From AC-9 sp051984395 (GTDB lineage: Bacteria > Actinomycetota > Acidimicrobiia > Acidimicrobiales > AC-9), in contig JBPYEZ010000045.1 in assembly GCA_051984395.1 (NCBI GenBank), forward strand, positions 1 through 9,790: DNA of 9,790 bases, in the 5' to 3' direction. This document shows positions 1 through 6,217 of the stretch, piece after piece. The translations under genes and the position numbers were made by a program. The notes beneath the pieces are model-generated. The model was not told the origin of the DNA, did no database searches, and saw only the letters and a program-made list of their open reading frames with translations. Each line of letters starts with the position of its first letter. Positions within the stretch are counted from its first letter, which is position 1.

Positions 1-32
1 GACACCACGGGTCGTAGCGACCGGGCGGGACG

Positions 33-39
33 AAAGGAG
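33..39 (+). promoter_or_regulatory. Shine-Dalgarno site of the cupredoxin lipoprotein gene
   Basis: AAAGGAG lies six bases before the ATG at 46. It is one of the better ribosome binding sites in this window and fixes the start of the lipoprotein. No promoter can be judged because only 32 bases precede it. Confidence 0.8.
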
Positions 40-45
40 CCGACG

Positions 46-474
46 ATGCGACGTCTCTCGACAGTGGCCAGGACCGGCACGGTCGTCGTCGGGCTCGCTT
101 CGGCGTTGGCGGCCTGCGGCGGCGGCAGCAGCTCGAACAGCTCGAGTAGCACGACCAGGTCGACGAGCGCGACCACGACGGCCAGCACCACCAGCACGGC
201 CAGCACGGGCGGTGGGGCCCCGGCGGCGACGATCACCATCAAGAACTTCGCCTTCCAGCCCGCCACCACGGCCGTGAAGGCGGGCACCACGATCACGGTG
301 AAGAACAATGACACCACGGCCCACACCCTCACCGCCGACAAGAACGCCTTCGACACCGGCAACATCAGTGGCGGGGGGACCAAGACCTTCACCGCCCCCG
401 GCACGCCGGGGTCGTTCCCATACCACTGCTCCATCCACCCGTTCATGCACGGCACGCTCACCGTGACGAGCTAG
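46..474 (+). CDS. Secreted cupredoxin lipoprotein (amicyanin/plastocyanin-like blue copper protein)
   Basis: This 142-residue protein is predicted to be exported, lipid-anchored outside the membrane, and to carry one type-1 copper for single-electron transfer or copper binding. It begins with a basic n-region (MRR), a hydrophobic stretch (about 11-22) and a lipobox LAAC with the modifiable Cys24. A Ser/Thr/Gly-rich linker (about 25-58) follows, then a cupredoxin beta-sandwich (about 60-142). The expected copper ligands are visible: His93 in TAHTL, then Cys128, His131 and Met134 in CSIHPFM. The C-x2-H-x2-M spacing is that of amicyanin (CTPHPFM). Known: amicyanin passes electrons from methylamine dehydrogenase. 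Seen: no such enzyme is nearby, so the partner is unknown. The start is fixed by AAAGGAG six bases upstream. The gene ends before a hairpin and meets the SCP2 gene convergently. The family call is strong; the physiological role is open. Confidence 0.92.
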   Translation: MRRLSTVARTGTVVVGLASALAACGGGSSSNSSSSTTRSTSATTTASTTSTASTGGGAPAATITIKNFAFQPATTAVKAGTTITVKNNDTTAHTLTADKNAFDTGNISGGGTKTFTAPGTPGSFPYHCSIHPFMHGTLTVTS

Positions 475-481
475 GAACGAC

Positions 482-511
482 CGAAGGGGCGTCCCGGAGG
501 GCGCCCCTTCG
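482..511. terminator. Hairpin between convergent genes, likely bidirectional terminator
   Basis: A perfect 10-bp inverted repeat, CGAAGGGGCG (482-491) and CGCCCCTTCG (502-511), encloses a 10-base centre that can itself add a CCC/GGG pairing. It starts eight bases after the lipoprotein stop and ends 18 bases before the SCP2 stop, where a shared terminator belongs. No T-tract follows on either strand, so it is not a classical intrinsic terminator. High-GC actinobacteria often lack the T-tract, but its function is inferred. Confidence 0.65.
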
Positions 512-529
512 ATCTTCAGGCCGGGTTGG

Positions 530-916
530 CTAGTAGTCGGTGATGGCCTGGATCTCGGTCTGGAGCTGCTTGTACTCGGGCGCGTTCGTGAGCGGTAGGA
601 GGGACATGAGCTTGGCCATGTTGCCCGTCACCTTGACGCGGCCCTGCATGAACGCGGCATTTGCGTCGAGCTCGCCCTTCTGGATCTTCAGGGCGTCCTC
701 ATAGGTCTGGGTCAGGGTCACCTCGGCGTCGGGGAGATCGCCGAGCTTGCTCTCCATGAGCTTGCCGTTCTCCAGCAGCCAGTAGTAGTGGACGTCGCCG
801 TCGGGTCCACCGGTGACGACGTACTGCATGCGGGCCGATGCGCCCGGTCGCTCGGGCTGGCCCTCGGCCAGCTTGCGCGCCTCGTCCAGCCACTCCTGGC
901 TCAGCCACTTCGACAT
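530..916 (-). CDS. SCP2 sterol/lipid-binding domain protein
   Basis: This 128-residue protein is essentially a stand-alone SCP2 (sterol carrier protein 2) domain, expected to be a cytosolic binder of lipid or acyl-CoA ligands. Residues 27-115 show the usual SCP2 pattern: MQYVVTGGPDGDVHYYW, a LENGKL turn, DAEVTLTQTYEDALKIQKGELDA across about 63-87, and the final FMQGRVKVTGNMAKLM helix. There is no signal peptide or membrane helix. The open frame runs upstream to 1243 but crosses the mca coding region. The ATG at 916 is preferred because AAGGGG precedes it by 11 bases and the SCP2 fold begins just after. The gene lies 53 bases downstream of mca on the same strand, so the two are probably co-transcribed. 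The ligand is unknown; members of this family range from sterol carriers to lipid-handling domains fused to enzymes. Confidence 0.9.
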   Translation of the reverse strand: MSKWLSQEWLDEARKLAEGQPERPGASARMQYVVTGGPDGDVHYYWLLENGKLMESKLGDLPDAEVTLTQTYEDALKIQKGELDANAAFMQGRVKVTGNMAKLMSLLPLTNAPEYKQLQTEIQAITDY

Positions 917-969
917 GATGATCGTTTCCCCTTGCTCTTGTCGGTGTCGCGCTGTCGACGACCGGCATG

Positions 970-1854
970 CTACCGGGTGACGCGATCCCGCACCCCGGCG
1001 AACAGGTCGTCCTCGGGGCGTGTGGTGGTGCCCCCCGTCCCATCGACGAGCGTGCGAGCCAGGACGTACTCGTCGTAGGGATGAATGGTCCGGGACACCT
1101 CGGGCGGGAGACCGAACCAGAACGGGGATGTCGGATCGACCTGGGTGGCGTGGGCCAGGAGCGCCTCGGGACGCACGTCGGCGTGCTCCGAGATGTCGAT
1201 GCTCGTGGTGATGGGCTGCTCCGGTCGCTCCCCGTCCGTCCACTCCTTCGGGAACGGCGACTCGAGGCCCAGCTCGAGGAACTTCTGGTGGGTGGCCAGG
1301 ACGCGGGCCCGGGACCAGACCGTGTAGTAGAGCTTGAGCGGCTGCCAGGGCGGGTCGGGCCCCGGGTAGGCGCCAGGGTCGGCGGCGGCGGCAAAGGCGG
1401 CCAGGCTGATGTCGTGCACCCGGAGATGGTCGGGATGGGGATAGCCCCGCTGGTCATCGCCGTAGGTGACGACGACCTGGGGACGAGCCCGCCGGATGAC
1501 CTCGACCAGTCGCCCGACCGCCTCGTCGAGGGGCGCCTGGACGAACGATCGCGGGTCCGCGTTCTCCGGCGTGCCCGGCATGCCCGAGTCCCGGTAGCCG
1601 AGGAGCACGACCTCGTCGTAGCCGATGATGTCCGCCGACCGGGCCAGCTCCTCCATGCGGATCTCCGGCAGGCGCTGGCGCACCTCGGGCCGATCCATGG
1701 CCGGATTGAGGATGTCGCCCGACTCGCCGCCGGTGCAGCACACGAGCACCGTCCGGACGCCCTCCTGGCGATAGCGGGCAACCGTCCCCGCACCCTTGGA
1801 GGCCTCGTCGTCCGGATGGGCGTGCACAGTCAGCAGGCACAGCGGCGCGTCCAT
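970..1854 (-). CDS. mca: Mycothiol S-conjugate amidase (LmbE/PIG-L family metal hydrolase)
   Basis: Mca cleaves S-conjugates of mycothiol, releasing a mercapturic acid for export and GlcN-inositol for recycling. It is a cytosolic zinc amidase of actinobacterial detoxification. The 294 residues match the family length. The LmbE motif HAHPDDEA is at 11-18, giving His13 and Asp16 as metal ligands and Asp15 as probable general base. GYPHPDHLRVH is at 137-147, giving His143 as the third ligand and His140 as probable acid, by analogy with MshB. The run TGGESGDILNPAMD (41-54) is typical of Mca and separates it from the deacetylase MshB, which has LGEEGEV-like sequence there. ATG1854 has no good Shine-Dalgarno; TAGCGT about 10 bases upstream would allow a very short leader. 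The gene diverges from the acyl-CoA synthetase and precedes the SCP2 gene. MshB is the less likely alternative. Confidence 0.87.
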   Translation of the reverse strand: MDAPLCLLTVHAHPDDEASKGAGTVARYRQEGVRTVLVCCTGGESGDILNPAMDRPEVRQRLPEIRMEELARSADIIGYDEVVLLGYRDSGMPGTPENADPRSFVQAPLDEAVGRLVEVIRRARPQVVVTYGDDQRGYPHPDHLRVHDISLAAFAAAADPGAYPGPDPPWQPLKLYYTVWSRARVLATHQKFLELGLESPFPKEWTDGERPEQPITTSIDISEHADVRPEALLAHATQVDPTSPFWFGLPPEVSRTIHPYDEYVLARTLVDGTGGTTTRPEDDLFAGVRDRVTR

Positions 1855-1950
1855 GACCGTACGCTATTCGCCCCGAGTCCAGGAGCCGGTCGTGTCGGGC
1901 CGGTCGGTCGTCGGCTTCCGATCCCGTCCTCGCCGTGCGACGATCGGCTG

Positions 1951-3474
1951 GTGGCGCGCCCGGTGACCGACCCCGGCCCTCCGCCCTGGGCCGCGCACCT
2001 GCCCGCCGGGCTGGACCCTGCCCAGGTCGACGTGTTGAGCGGTCAGACCCTGGTTCACGAATGGAGCCGACGTTGGGCCGAGGACCCCCGGCGCCCGACG
2101 CTCTGGGACGACCAGGTGGGGTGGCGAACAGCCGAAGAGCTGGATCGGTCGAGCCGCCTGGTCGCCGGCCGCCTGCACCGGGCCGGCCTCCGCCCCGGCG
2201 ACCGGGTCCTGGTCAGCGCGCAAGCCTCGACCGCCCTCGTCGAAGCCTACGTCGGCGCTCTCCGGCTCGGCCTCACCGTGGTCCCGCTCAACACGGCGTA
2301 CCGACAGCGTGAGATCGCCCACATCGCGCTCGACGCCGCGCCGCGAGCGGCGGTGGTGGACCGCACCGAGCGGGCCGAGTGGATCCGACAGGCGATCGGC
2401 GACGTGACCGTCGTCGGTCCGGAGGTCGACCTGCCCAACGGCGTCGTCCCCGATCTCGACGCGCTCGGCCCGGACGCGGCCGCCCTCATCTGCTACACCT
2501 CGGGCACCACGGGGGCCCCGAAAGGCGCCCTCTTGCGCCACGGCAACCTCCTGGCCAGCGCCGAGGCGCTCCGCCTGTCGTGGCGGTGGACCGAGGACGA
2601 TCGCCTCGTCCTGGCCCTTCCGCTGTTCCACCTGCACGGTCTCGGTGTGGGACTGCACGGGACCCTGCTGGCCGGCGCGTCGGCGATCCTCCTCCCGCAC
2701 TTCGCCGTCGACACCGTGCTCGACGCCAGCCTCCGCCACCACGCCACACTGTTCTTCGGCGTGCCCACCATGTACGCCCGGCTGGCCGCCTCGTCGCGTG
2801 TCGGCGAGCTGGGCCGACTGCGCCTGTGCGTATCCGGCTCGGCGCCGTTGTCACCCACCGTCTTCGAACGCGTGGCCAGGGGCTCGCAGCAGCGGGTGCT
2901 TGAACGCTACGGCATGACCGAGACCATCATGAACGTGTCGAACCCGTACGAGGGTGAGCGCCGTCCGGGCACCGTGGGCATCCCGCTCCCCGCCGTCGAG
3001 ATCCGCCTGGCGGCGCCCCCGCGTGGAGAGATCCTCGTGAGGGGGCCGAACGTCTTCAGCGGTTACTGGCGCTCCGAGGCGGCGACAGCCGAGGTGTTCG
3101 ACGAGGACGGCTGGTTCCACACCGGCGACGTCGGCGAGCTGGACGAGGCGGGCTACCTGCGCATCGTCGGGCGGAGCCGGGAGCTGATCATCACCGGCGG
3201 GCTCAACGTCTACCCCCGCGAGGTCGAAGAGGTGCTCCTCGCGCACCCCGGAGTCGCCGAAGCCGCCGTGGTCGGCACGCCCTCGGAGGAATGGGGCGAG
3301 GTGGTGACGGCCTACGTCGTGGCTGGTCACCCTCGGCCCGGCACCGACGAGGTCCTCGAGCTGGCGGCCGAGCGCCTCGCCCCGTTCAAGCGGCCCCGAC
3401 TGGTCCGCTTCGTCGACTCCCTGCCCAGGAACGCGCTCGGAAAGGTGCAGCGGAACGAGCTGGCCGGGGATTGA
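1951..3474 (+). CDS. AMP-forming acyl-CoA synthetase, malonyl/methylmalonyl-CoA synthetase (MatB/ACSF3)-like
   Basis: This cytosolic ANL-superfamily enzyme of 507 residues activates a carboxylate to its CoA thioester through an acyl-adenylate. Visible motifs: the P-loop YTSGTTGAPKG (182-192), LPLFHLHGLG (223-232), GVPTMYARL (270-278), the adenine motif ERYGMTETIMNVSNPY (318-333), WFHTGD (388-393) with Asp393 for ribose, the hinge GYLRIVGRSRE (401-411), and Lys498 in PRNALGKV as catalytic lysine. The stretches FHLHGLG, MTETxMN and GTVGIPLP match my memory of Streptomyces MatB and human ACSF3. Arg277 falls where MatB Arg236, which holds the second carboxylate, should be, so malonate or methylmalonate is the likely substrate. 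FadD36-like use of another acid is the alternative. The open frame reaches 967, but that part is antisense to mca; GTG1951 is the first in-frame start after mca (GTG1963 also possible), with only a weak leader. Family certain, substrate probable. Confidence 0.9.
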   Translation: MARPVTDPGPPPWAAHLPAGLDPAQVDVLSGQTLVHEWSRRWAEDPRRPTLWDDQVGWRTAEELDRSSRLVAGRLHRAGLRPGDRVLVSAQASTALVEAYVGALRLGLTVVPLNTAYRQREIAHIALDAAPRAAVVDRTERAEWIRQAIGDVTVVGPEVDLPNGVVPDLDALGPDAAALICYTSGTTGAPKGALLRHGNLLASAEALRLSWRWTEDDRLVLALPLFHLHGLGVGLHGTLLAGASAILLPHFAVDTVLDASLRHHATLFFGVPTMYARLAASSRVGELGRLRLCVSGSAPLSPTVFERVARGSQQRVLERYGMTETIMNVSNPYEGERRPGTVGIPLPAVEIRLAAPPRGEILVRGPNVFSGYWRSEAATAEVFDEDGWFHTGDVGELDEAGYLRIVGRSRELIITGGLNVYPREVEEVLLAHPGVAEAAVVGTPSEEWGEVVTAYVVAGHPRPGTDEVLELAAERLAPFKRPRLVRFVDSLPRNALGKVQRNELAGD

Positions 3475-3501
3475 GCCGACGGCGCGAGGACGAATAGCGA
3501 T

Positions 3502-3690
3502 TCAGTCGGGTGCGGTCGCCGCGACCCCGTGAGCCTGGCCGGGGTTGACCACCCACGCGTAGGCCTCGGCCAGCTGCAGCAGCGACTTGGGGCTGCCGGC
3601 ATTCTCCGCCCATCCGGTGATCTGGCCCAGCAACGCCTTCTCGGCCGCCTTCGCCGCCGCCACCCTGTCATCGTCTTCCGCGTTCGCCAT
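3502..3690 (-). CDS. Small hypothetical protein, 62 aa
   Basis: I do not recognise this 62-residue protein. It has an acidic start (ANAEDDD), an Ala/Lys-rich helix (about 10-20), then LLGQITGWAENAGS and a second helix SLLQLAEAYAWVVNP. It looks soluble and helical, with no signal peptide or membrane span. It fills the space between the acyl-CoA synthetase stop and the next small gene, is convergent with the synthetase (27-base gap), and its amino acid make-up looks like real protein. The plus-strand frame over the same bases is Arg-rich shadow. ATG3690 has no Shine-Dalgarno, so it may be read leaderless or coupled to the membrane protein gene 110 bases upstream. Coding is likely but unproven; function is unknown. 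Confidence 0.6.
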   Translation of the reverse strand: MANAEDDDRVAAAKAAEKALLGQITGWAENAGSPKSLLQLAEAYAWVVNPGQAHGVAATAPD

Positions 3691-3800
3691 GGCGGCGAAG
3701 GGTACCCGCGACGGTGCAAGTCAGGGACCGGACGGCCTATCTGGGCGCGGTGGCCCTTCTGGTGGCTGGTGCCGAGGCGGCGTGGACCTCGAGCGGGCGG

Positions 3801-4001
3801 TCAGAACACCCTGGCGGCAGAGAGGATCCCCACCGCGATGAGCACCACACCGGCGACCGGGAGGATCCAGGTCGTTTCGGATGTGGTCGTCGATACGGCA
3901 GCCGAGCCGCGGCGGGCAGGGACGCTGACTCCCGCTACCCGAGCTCCTATGAGCGCGATCCCAGCGACTATGAGGACGATAGCCAAGAGGATGTGCAACA
4001 T
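3801..4001 (-). CDS. Small two-helix membrane protein, 66 aa, unknown function
   Basis: This 66-residue protein has two clear hydrophobic helices, about 2-25 (LHILLAIVLIVAGIALIGAR) and about 45-64 (WILPVAGVVLIAVGILSAA). A polar loop lies between them containing PARRG and a Ser/Thr-rich stretch. By the positive-inside rule the loop's Arg pair favours a cytoplasmic loop with both ends outside, but this is weak. No conserved motif is recognised; such small hairpin membrane proteins are common and mostly unnamed in actinobacteria. ATG4001 has no Shine-Dalgarno. A TTGAGG/TAGGCT promoter-like pair sits so close that a leaderless transcript is plausible. The 62-aa gene follows downstream on the same strand. 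The alternating hydrophobic pattern makes coding much more likely than chance, but length and start rest on sequence alone. Confidence 0.65.
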   Translation of the reverse strand: MLHILLAIVLIVAGIALIGARVAGVSVPARRGSAAVSTTTSETTWILPVAGVVLIAVGILSAARVF

Positions 4002-4009
4002 GGAGGCGC

Positions 4010-4036
4010 AGCCTAGACCCGCCCAACGGTCCTCAA
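4010..4036 (-). promoter_or_regulatory. Possible promoter of the 66-aa membrane protein gene (leaderless)
   Basis: On the minus strand TTGAGG (4036-4031) is followed after 15 bases by TAGGCT (4015-4010), and transcription would start within a few bases of the ATG at 4001. That fits a leaderless gene lacking a Shine-Dalgarno. The spacer is two bases shorter than ideal, so this is only a candidate. Confidence 0.35.
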
Positions 4037-4067
4037 CGACCGCCCCCAGGAGCCCATTGTCCGAAAA

Positions 4068-4077
4068 GTACTAGTAC
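4068..4077. repeat. Perfect palindrome GTACTAGTAC in an AT-rich island
   Basis: GTACTAGTAC is a perfect 10-bp palindrome inside a short AT-rich patch (about 4064-4077) in otherwise very GC-rich DNA. It lies just past the stop of the 32-aa ORF and about 70 bases upstream of the 66-aa gene start, beyond its candidate promoter. It could be an operator; the sequence alone does not tell. Confidence 0.4.
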
Positions 4078-4084
4078 GCAGGGA

Positions 4085-4183
4085 CTAAACCTCCAGCCGC
4101 CGAATCCTGCTGTGGTCGTCGTCGCTGACTTGGATCCAGGGGGCTCCGTTGCGCACCAGGAGATTCGCGGGGGGCTGCCTCAC
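4085..4183 (-). CDS. Possible 32-aa small ORF upstream of the small-gene block
   Basis: A GTG at 4183 opens a 32-codon frame ending at TAG 4085. GGGAGAGG (4197-4190) sits six bases upstream, the best Shine-Dalgarno of the three small minus-strand ORFs. The product starts VRQPPANLLVRNGAPWIQV and ends SDDDHSRIRRLEV. The second half is balanced in composition and reads like real protein, unlike the Arg/Gly/Pro-rich shadows around it. I recognise no family. The frame also extends upstream to an ATG at 4321, but that part overlaps the wall-protein gene and is low-complexity antisense. The start is only 27 bases from the divergent GTG4211, leaving no room for two separate promoters. It may be a short peptide gene, a decayed gene tail, or chance. 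Confidence 0.35.
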   Translation of the reverse strand: MRQPPANLLVRNGAPWIQVSDDDHSRIRRLEV

Positions 4184-4189
4184 ACCTGA

Positions 4190-4197
4190 CCTCTCCC
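4190..4197 (-). promoter_or_regulatory. Shine-Dalgarno candidate for the 32-aa ORF
   Basis: Read on the minus strand this is GGGAGAGG, six bases before GTG4183. It is the main reason for choosing the short start over the far upstream ATG at 4321. Confidence 0.4.
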
Positions 4198-4210
4198 GGG
4201 GCGGAGCTGG

Positions 4211-6151
4211 GTGACAGATCTCCGGCTCGAGGATTGCGCCCCGCCCCGGTCGGTCGGGCTGGCGGAGGCGATCGAGCGGGCGACCTCCTCGCGGCTCTTC
4301 TTCGTGCGGGCAGTGGCCCATGTCCTGCTCGCCGTCGACGCGGGCCTGCTGCCGACCAGGCGCCGGGCGCGATACGCCGGCCGCGGCCTGCGTCGGTTGT
4401 CGATGCTTCTGGCCGTTCCGGTCACCCTCCCCTATCGGGGCCTGGCCCGGTTCGTCCCGCCCCGCCGGGCGCCGGCGGTTCCCGAGCTGGCGCCGGAGCC
4501 GGTCCGTCCCGAGGCGTCCGCCTCCGAGCCGGTCCCCACCTCGGGAGCCCGGGTGCTCAGCGGCCCGGCGACGGCCGCGGCCGTGCTCGCCGATCTGACC
4601 TGGCCGGCTCGCTCGCTCCTACCCCGCCATCCTGCGACCGCCACCGTCGCCACGCTGCGCCGCCTCCCCATCGTCCTGGCCGAGGCGCGGCATGCCCCGG
4701 CCAACCTGGCGACGCTGGCCCTGGCGAGCTCGCTGACCCTCACGATCCTGGGCGGCACCGCCGCAGTTGCCGCCCAGTCCGGCGCCGACGCAGGGGGCGT
4801 CGCCGGCCAGGTTCGCTCGGCCCTGCCCGACACCTCGGGCACCGTCACGGGGACCCACCCGGGGCCGGCCGTCAAGGCCGCTCATGGGCACACCGCGGTT
4901 GCGAGCGGCGCGGCCGGTAGTCCCCCCACGCCGACCCTTCCTCCGACGACTGCACCGGTCCCGACCGGCCCGCTCGTCGTGCCCGCGCTGCGGGGCGGGC
5001 TGCCACCGGGCAAGGGGATGTGGATCTACGAGCCCCAGAAGGCCGAGGGTGGCAACGTGGCCGCCATCGTGGCCAGGGCGAAAGCCACCGGACTCAACTA
5101 CCTCTACGTCCATCTCGGGTCGAGTGCCGGCGGCTTCTTCGGCCAGGGGTTCCTCGATCAGCTCCTTCCCGCCGCCCATGCCGCCCACATCCGCGTCTAC
5201 GGGTGGGACTTCCCGTACTTCACCCCTCCCGAGGCCGACGTGAGCCGGGCCGTGGCCGAGATCAACTACCGGACGCCGAGCGGTGACAGGATCGACGGTT
5301 TCGCCGGCGACATCGAGCCGGAGCCGGGCGTCAACCTCTCGGACGCAACCGCCGACGCCTATTCATCGGGCCTGCGCGACGCCGTGGGCCCGGCCTATCC
5401 GCTCATCGGAGTGGTCCCCCGTCCCAACGGCACCGGGTATCCCTACGGCCCCGTCCTGTCGCACTTCAACGCCGTCGCCGTGATGGACTACTGGCTCAAC
5501 CGCCAGCCCGGAGCCGATATCGCCGGGGCCGACGCCAGCCTCGTCGGCCAGAACGCGGCCATGATCCCCATCGGTCAGGCCTACGACGGGGCCGAGAACG
5601 GCGTGCCCGGAAGTCCCTCCGGCGGCGCCCTCCTCCAGTTCATGCAGGTGGCCGAGCAGACGGGCGCGGTAGGGGTCTCGTTCTGGTCCTGGCAGGACAC
5701 GACGCCGGCGGAATGGGACGCCATCCGCAGTGCCCCCGAGTTCAGCCTCCCCGCCGCCCCTGCGCCGATGACGCCCGGCCAGATCCGGACCTGGCAGGTG
5801 ATGCTCAACGGCCTGGGCTTTCCGGCCTGGCCCACCGGGGTGTGGGACCAGTCGAGTGTGACCGCGGTCTCCAACTACCAACGGGCCGCCCATCTGGCGG
5901 TGACGGGCGTGGTGGACGAGGCGACGAAGGCCGTCCTGCTCACGCCGTTCCCTCCACCGGTCCAGCCCCCGCCACCGCCACCACCGCCGCCGGCTCCGGC
6001 GCCACCCGCAGCGCCTCCGGCTCCAGCGCCGGCCCCCGCTCCCCTGCCGCCGCTGCCCACGACGACGACCGTTCCGGTCCCCAACCCGCTCCTCCCGTTC
6101 CTCTCGAACTCCCAGGGCATGGGCACCCCGACCTCGGCGCCGGCACACTGA
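4211..6151 (+). CDS. Membrane-anchored wall protein: TIM-barrel glycosidase-like domain, peptidoglycan-binding domain, Pro-rich tail
   Basis: This 646-residue modular protein is probably exposed on the cell wall. Layout: a basic N-terminal part (1-160, cytoplasmic by inference), one membrane helix (about 164-187, ANLATLALASSLTLTILGG), a Pro/Thr-rich linker (about 205-262), and a barrel-like domain (about 266-515) whose strands are GMWIYEP, LNYLYVHLG, IRVYGWDFPYF, DGFAGDIEPEP, PLIGVVPRP, AVAVMDYW, AMIPIGQAY and GVSFWSWQD. A PG_binding_1-type repeat (about 521-577) follows, then a tail of Pro/Ala (581-616). Asp367 and Glu369 in GDIEPEP are the best catalytic candidates, with Asp426 and Asp496 at other strand ends; this resembles GH25/GH18-like barrels. 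Function, probably glycan or wall binding or hydrolysis, is inferred. GTG4211 is the chosen start, four bases after GGAG; later GTGs cannot be excluded. It diverges from the small ORFs; its promoter is not visible. Confidence 0.85.
   Translation: MTDLRLEDCAPPRSVGLAEAIERATSSRLFFVRAVAHVLLAVDAGLLPTRRRARYAGRGLRRLSMLLAVPVTLPYRGLARFVPPRRAPAVPELAPEPVRPEASASEPVPTSGARVLSGPATAAAVLADLTWPARSLLPRHPATATVATLRRLPIVLAEARHAPANLATLALASSLTLTILGGTAAVAAQSGADAGGVAGQVRSALPDTSGTVTGTHPGPAVKAAHGHTAVASGAAGSPPTPTLPPTTAPVPTGPLVVPALRGGLPPGKGMWIYEPQKAEGGNVAAIVARAKATGLNYLYVHLGSSAGGFFGQGFLDQLLPAAHAAHIRVYGWDFPYFTPPEADVSRAVAEINYRTPSGDRIDGFAGDIEPEPGVNLSDATADAYSSGLRDAVGPAYPLIGVVPRPNGTGYPYGPVLSHFNAVAVMDYWLNRQPGADIAGADASLVGQNAAMIPIGQAYDGAENGVPGSPSGGALLQFMQVAEQTGAVGVSFWSWQDTTPAEWDAIRSAPEFSLPAAPAPMTPGQIRTWQVMLNGLGFPAWPTGVWDQSSVTAVSNYQRAAHLAVTGVVDEATKAVLLTPFPPPVQPPPPPPPPPAPAPPAAPPAPAPAPAPLPPLPTTTTVPVPNPLLPFLSNSQGMGTPTSAPAH
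5951..6058 (+). repeat. Low-complexity proline/alanine codon tract
   Basis: CCN and GCN codons encode residues 581-616 of the wall protein, including an eleven-proline run (585-594 region). It is a coding low-complexity tract, not an exact tandem repeat. Such tracts usually span the cell wall and vary in length between strains. Confidence 0.7.
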
Positions 6152-6158
6152 CCCCGCT

Positions 6159-6168
6159 CGGGCGCCCG
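6159..6168. terminator. Short GC palindrome after the wall-protein gene
   Basis: CGGGCGCCCG is a perfect 10-bp palindrome eight bases after the wall-protein stop. ACCCCG (6151-6156) and CGGGGT (6205-6210) could pair around it. There is no T-tract. It is a weak terminator candidate in the 66-base gap before the hydrolase. Confidence 0.3.
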
Positions 6169-6217
6169 CCGCGGTGGCGAGCGTCACGTCTCCGAAGCTC
6201 GAAACGGGGTAGAACAG

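Noticed and set aside
917..1243. Upstream extension of the SCP2 frame
   Set aside because: It overlaps the 3' part of mca in another frame and is His/Arg/Pro-rich. The SCP2 domain is complete from ATG916.
967..1950. N-terminal extension of the acyl-CoA synthetase frame, 328 codons upstream of GTG1951
   Set aside because: It is antisense to mca, which has clear catalytic motifs, and the extension has Arg/Gly-rich shadow composition. The enzyme fold starts after 1951.
1864..2742. 292-aa minus-strand frame opposite the acyl-CoA synthetase
   Set aside because: It is rich in Gly, Arg, Val and Asp from the complement of GC-rich codons and lies over a gene with unmistakable motifs.
3529..4074. 181-aa plus-strand frame across the small-gene block
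   Set aside because: It covers both minus-strand small genes, has an Arg/Pro/Thr-rich mixture with no domain, and has no Shine-Dalgarno. The minus-strand frames look more like real proteins.
4021..4210. tRNA or other structural RNA in the small intergenic stretch
   Set aside because: I looked for a cloverleaf, T-loop motif and acceptor pairing and found none on either strand.
4184..4321. Longer form of the 32-aa ORF starting at ATG4321
   Set aside because: The added residues are Arg/Pro/Glu-rich antisense to the start of the wall-protein gene, and no ribosome binding site supports that ATG.
5951..6058. CRISPR-like or tandem repeat array in the CCN-rich tract
   Set aside because: Units are not of constant length or sequence and the tract is in frame as Pro/Ala codons.
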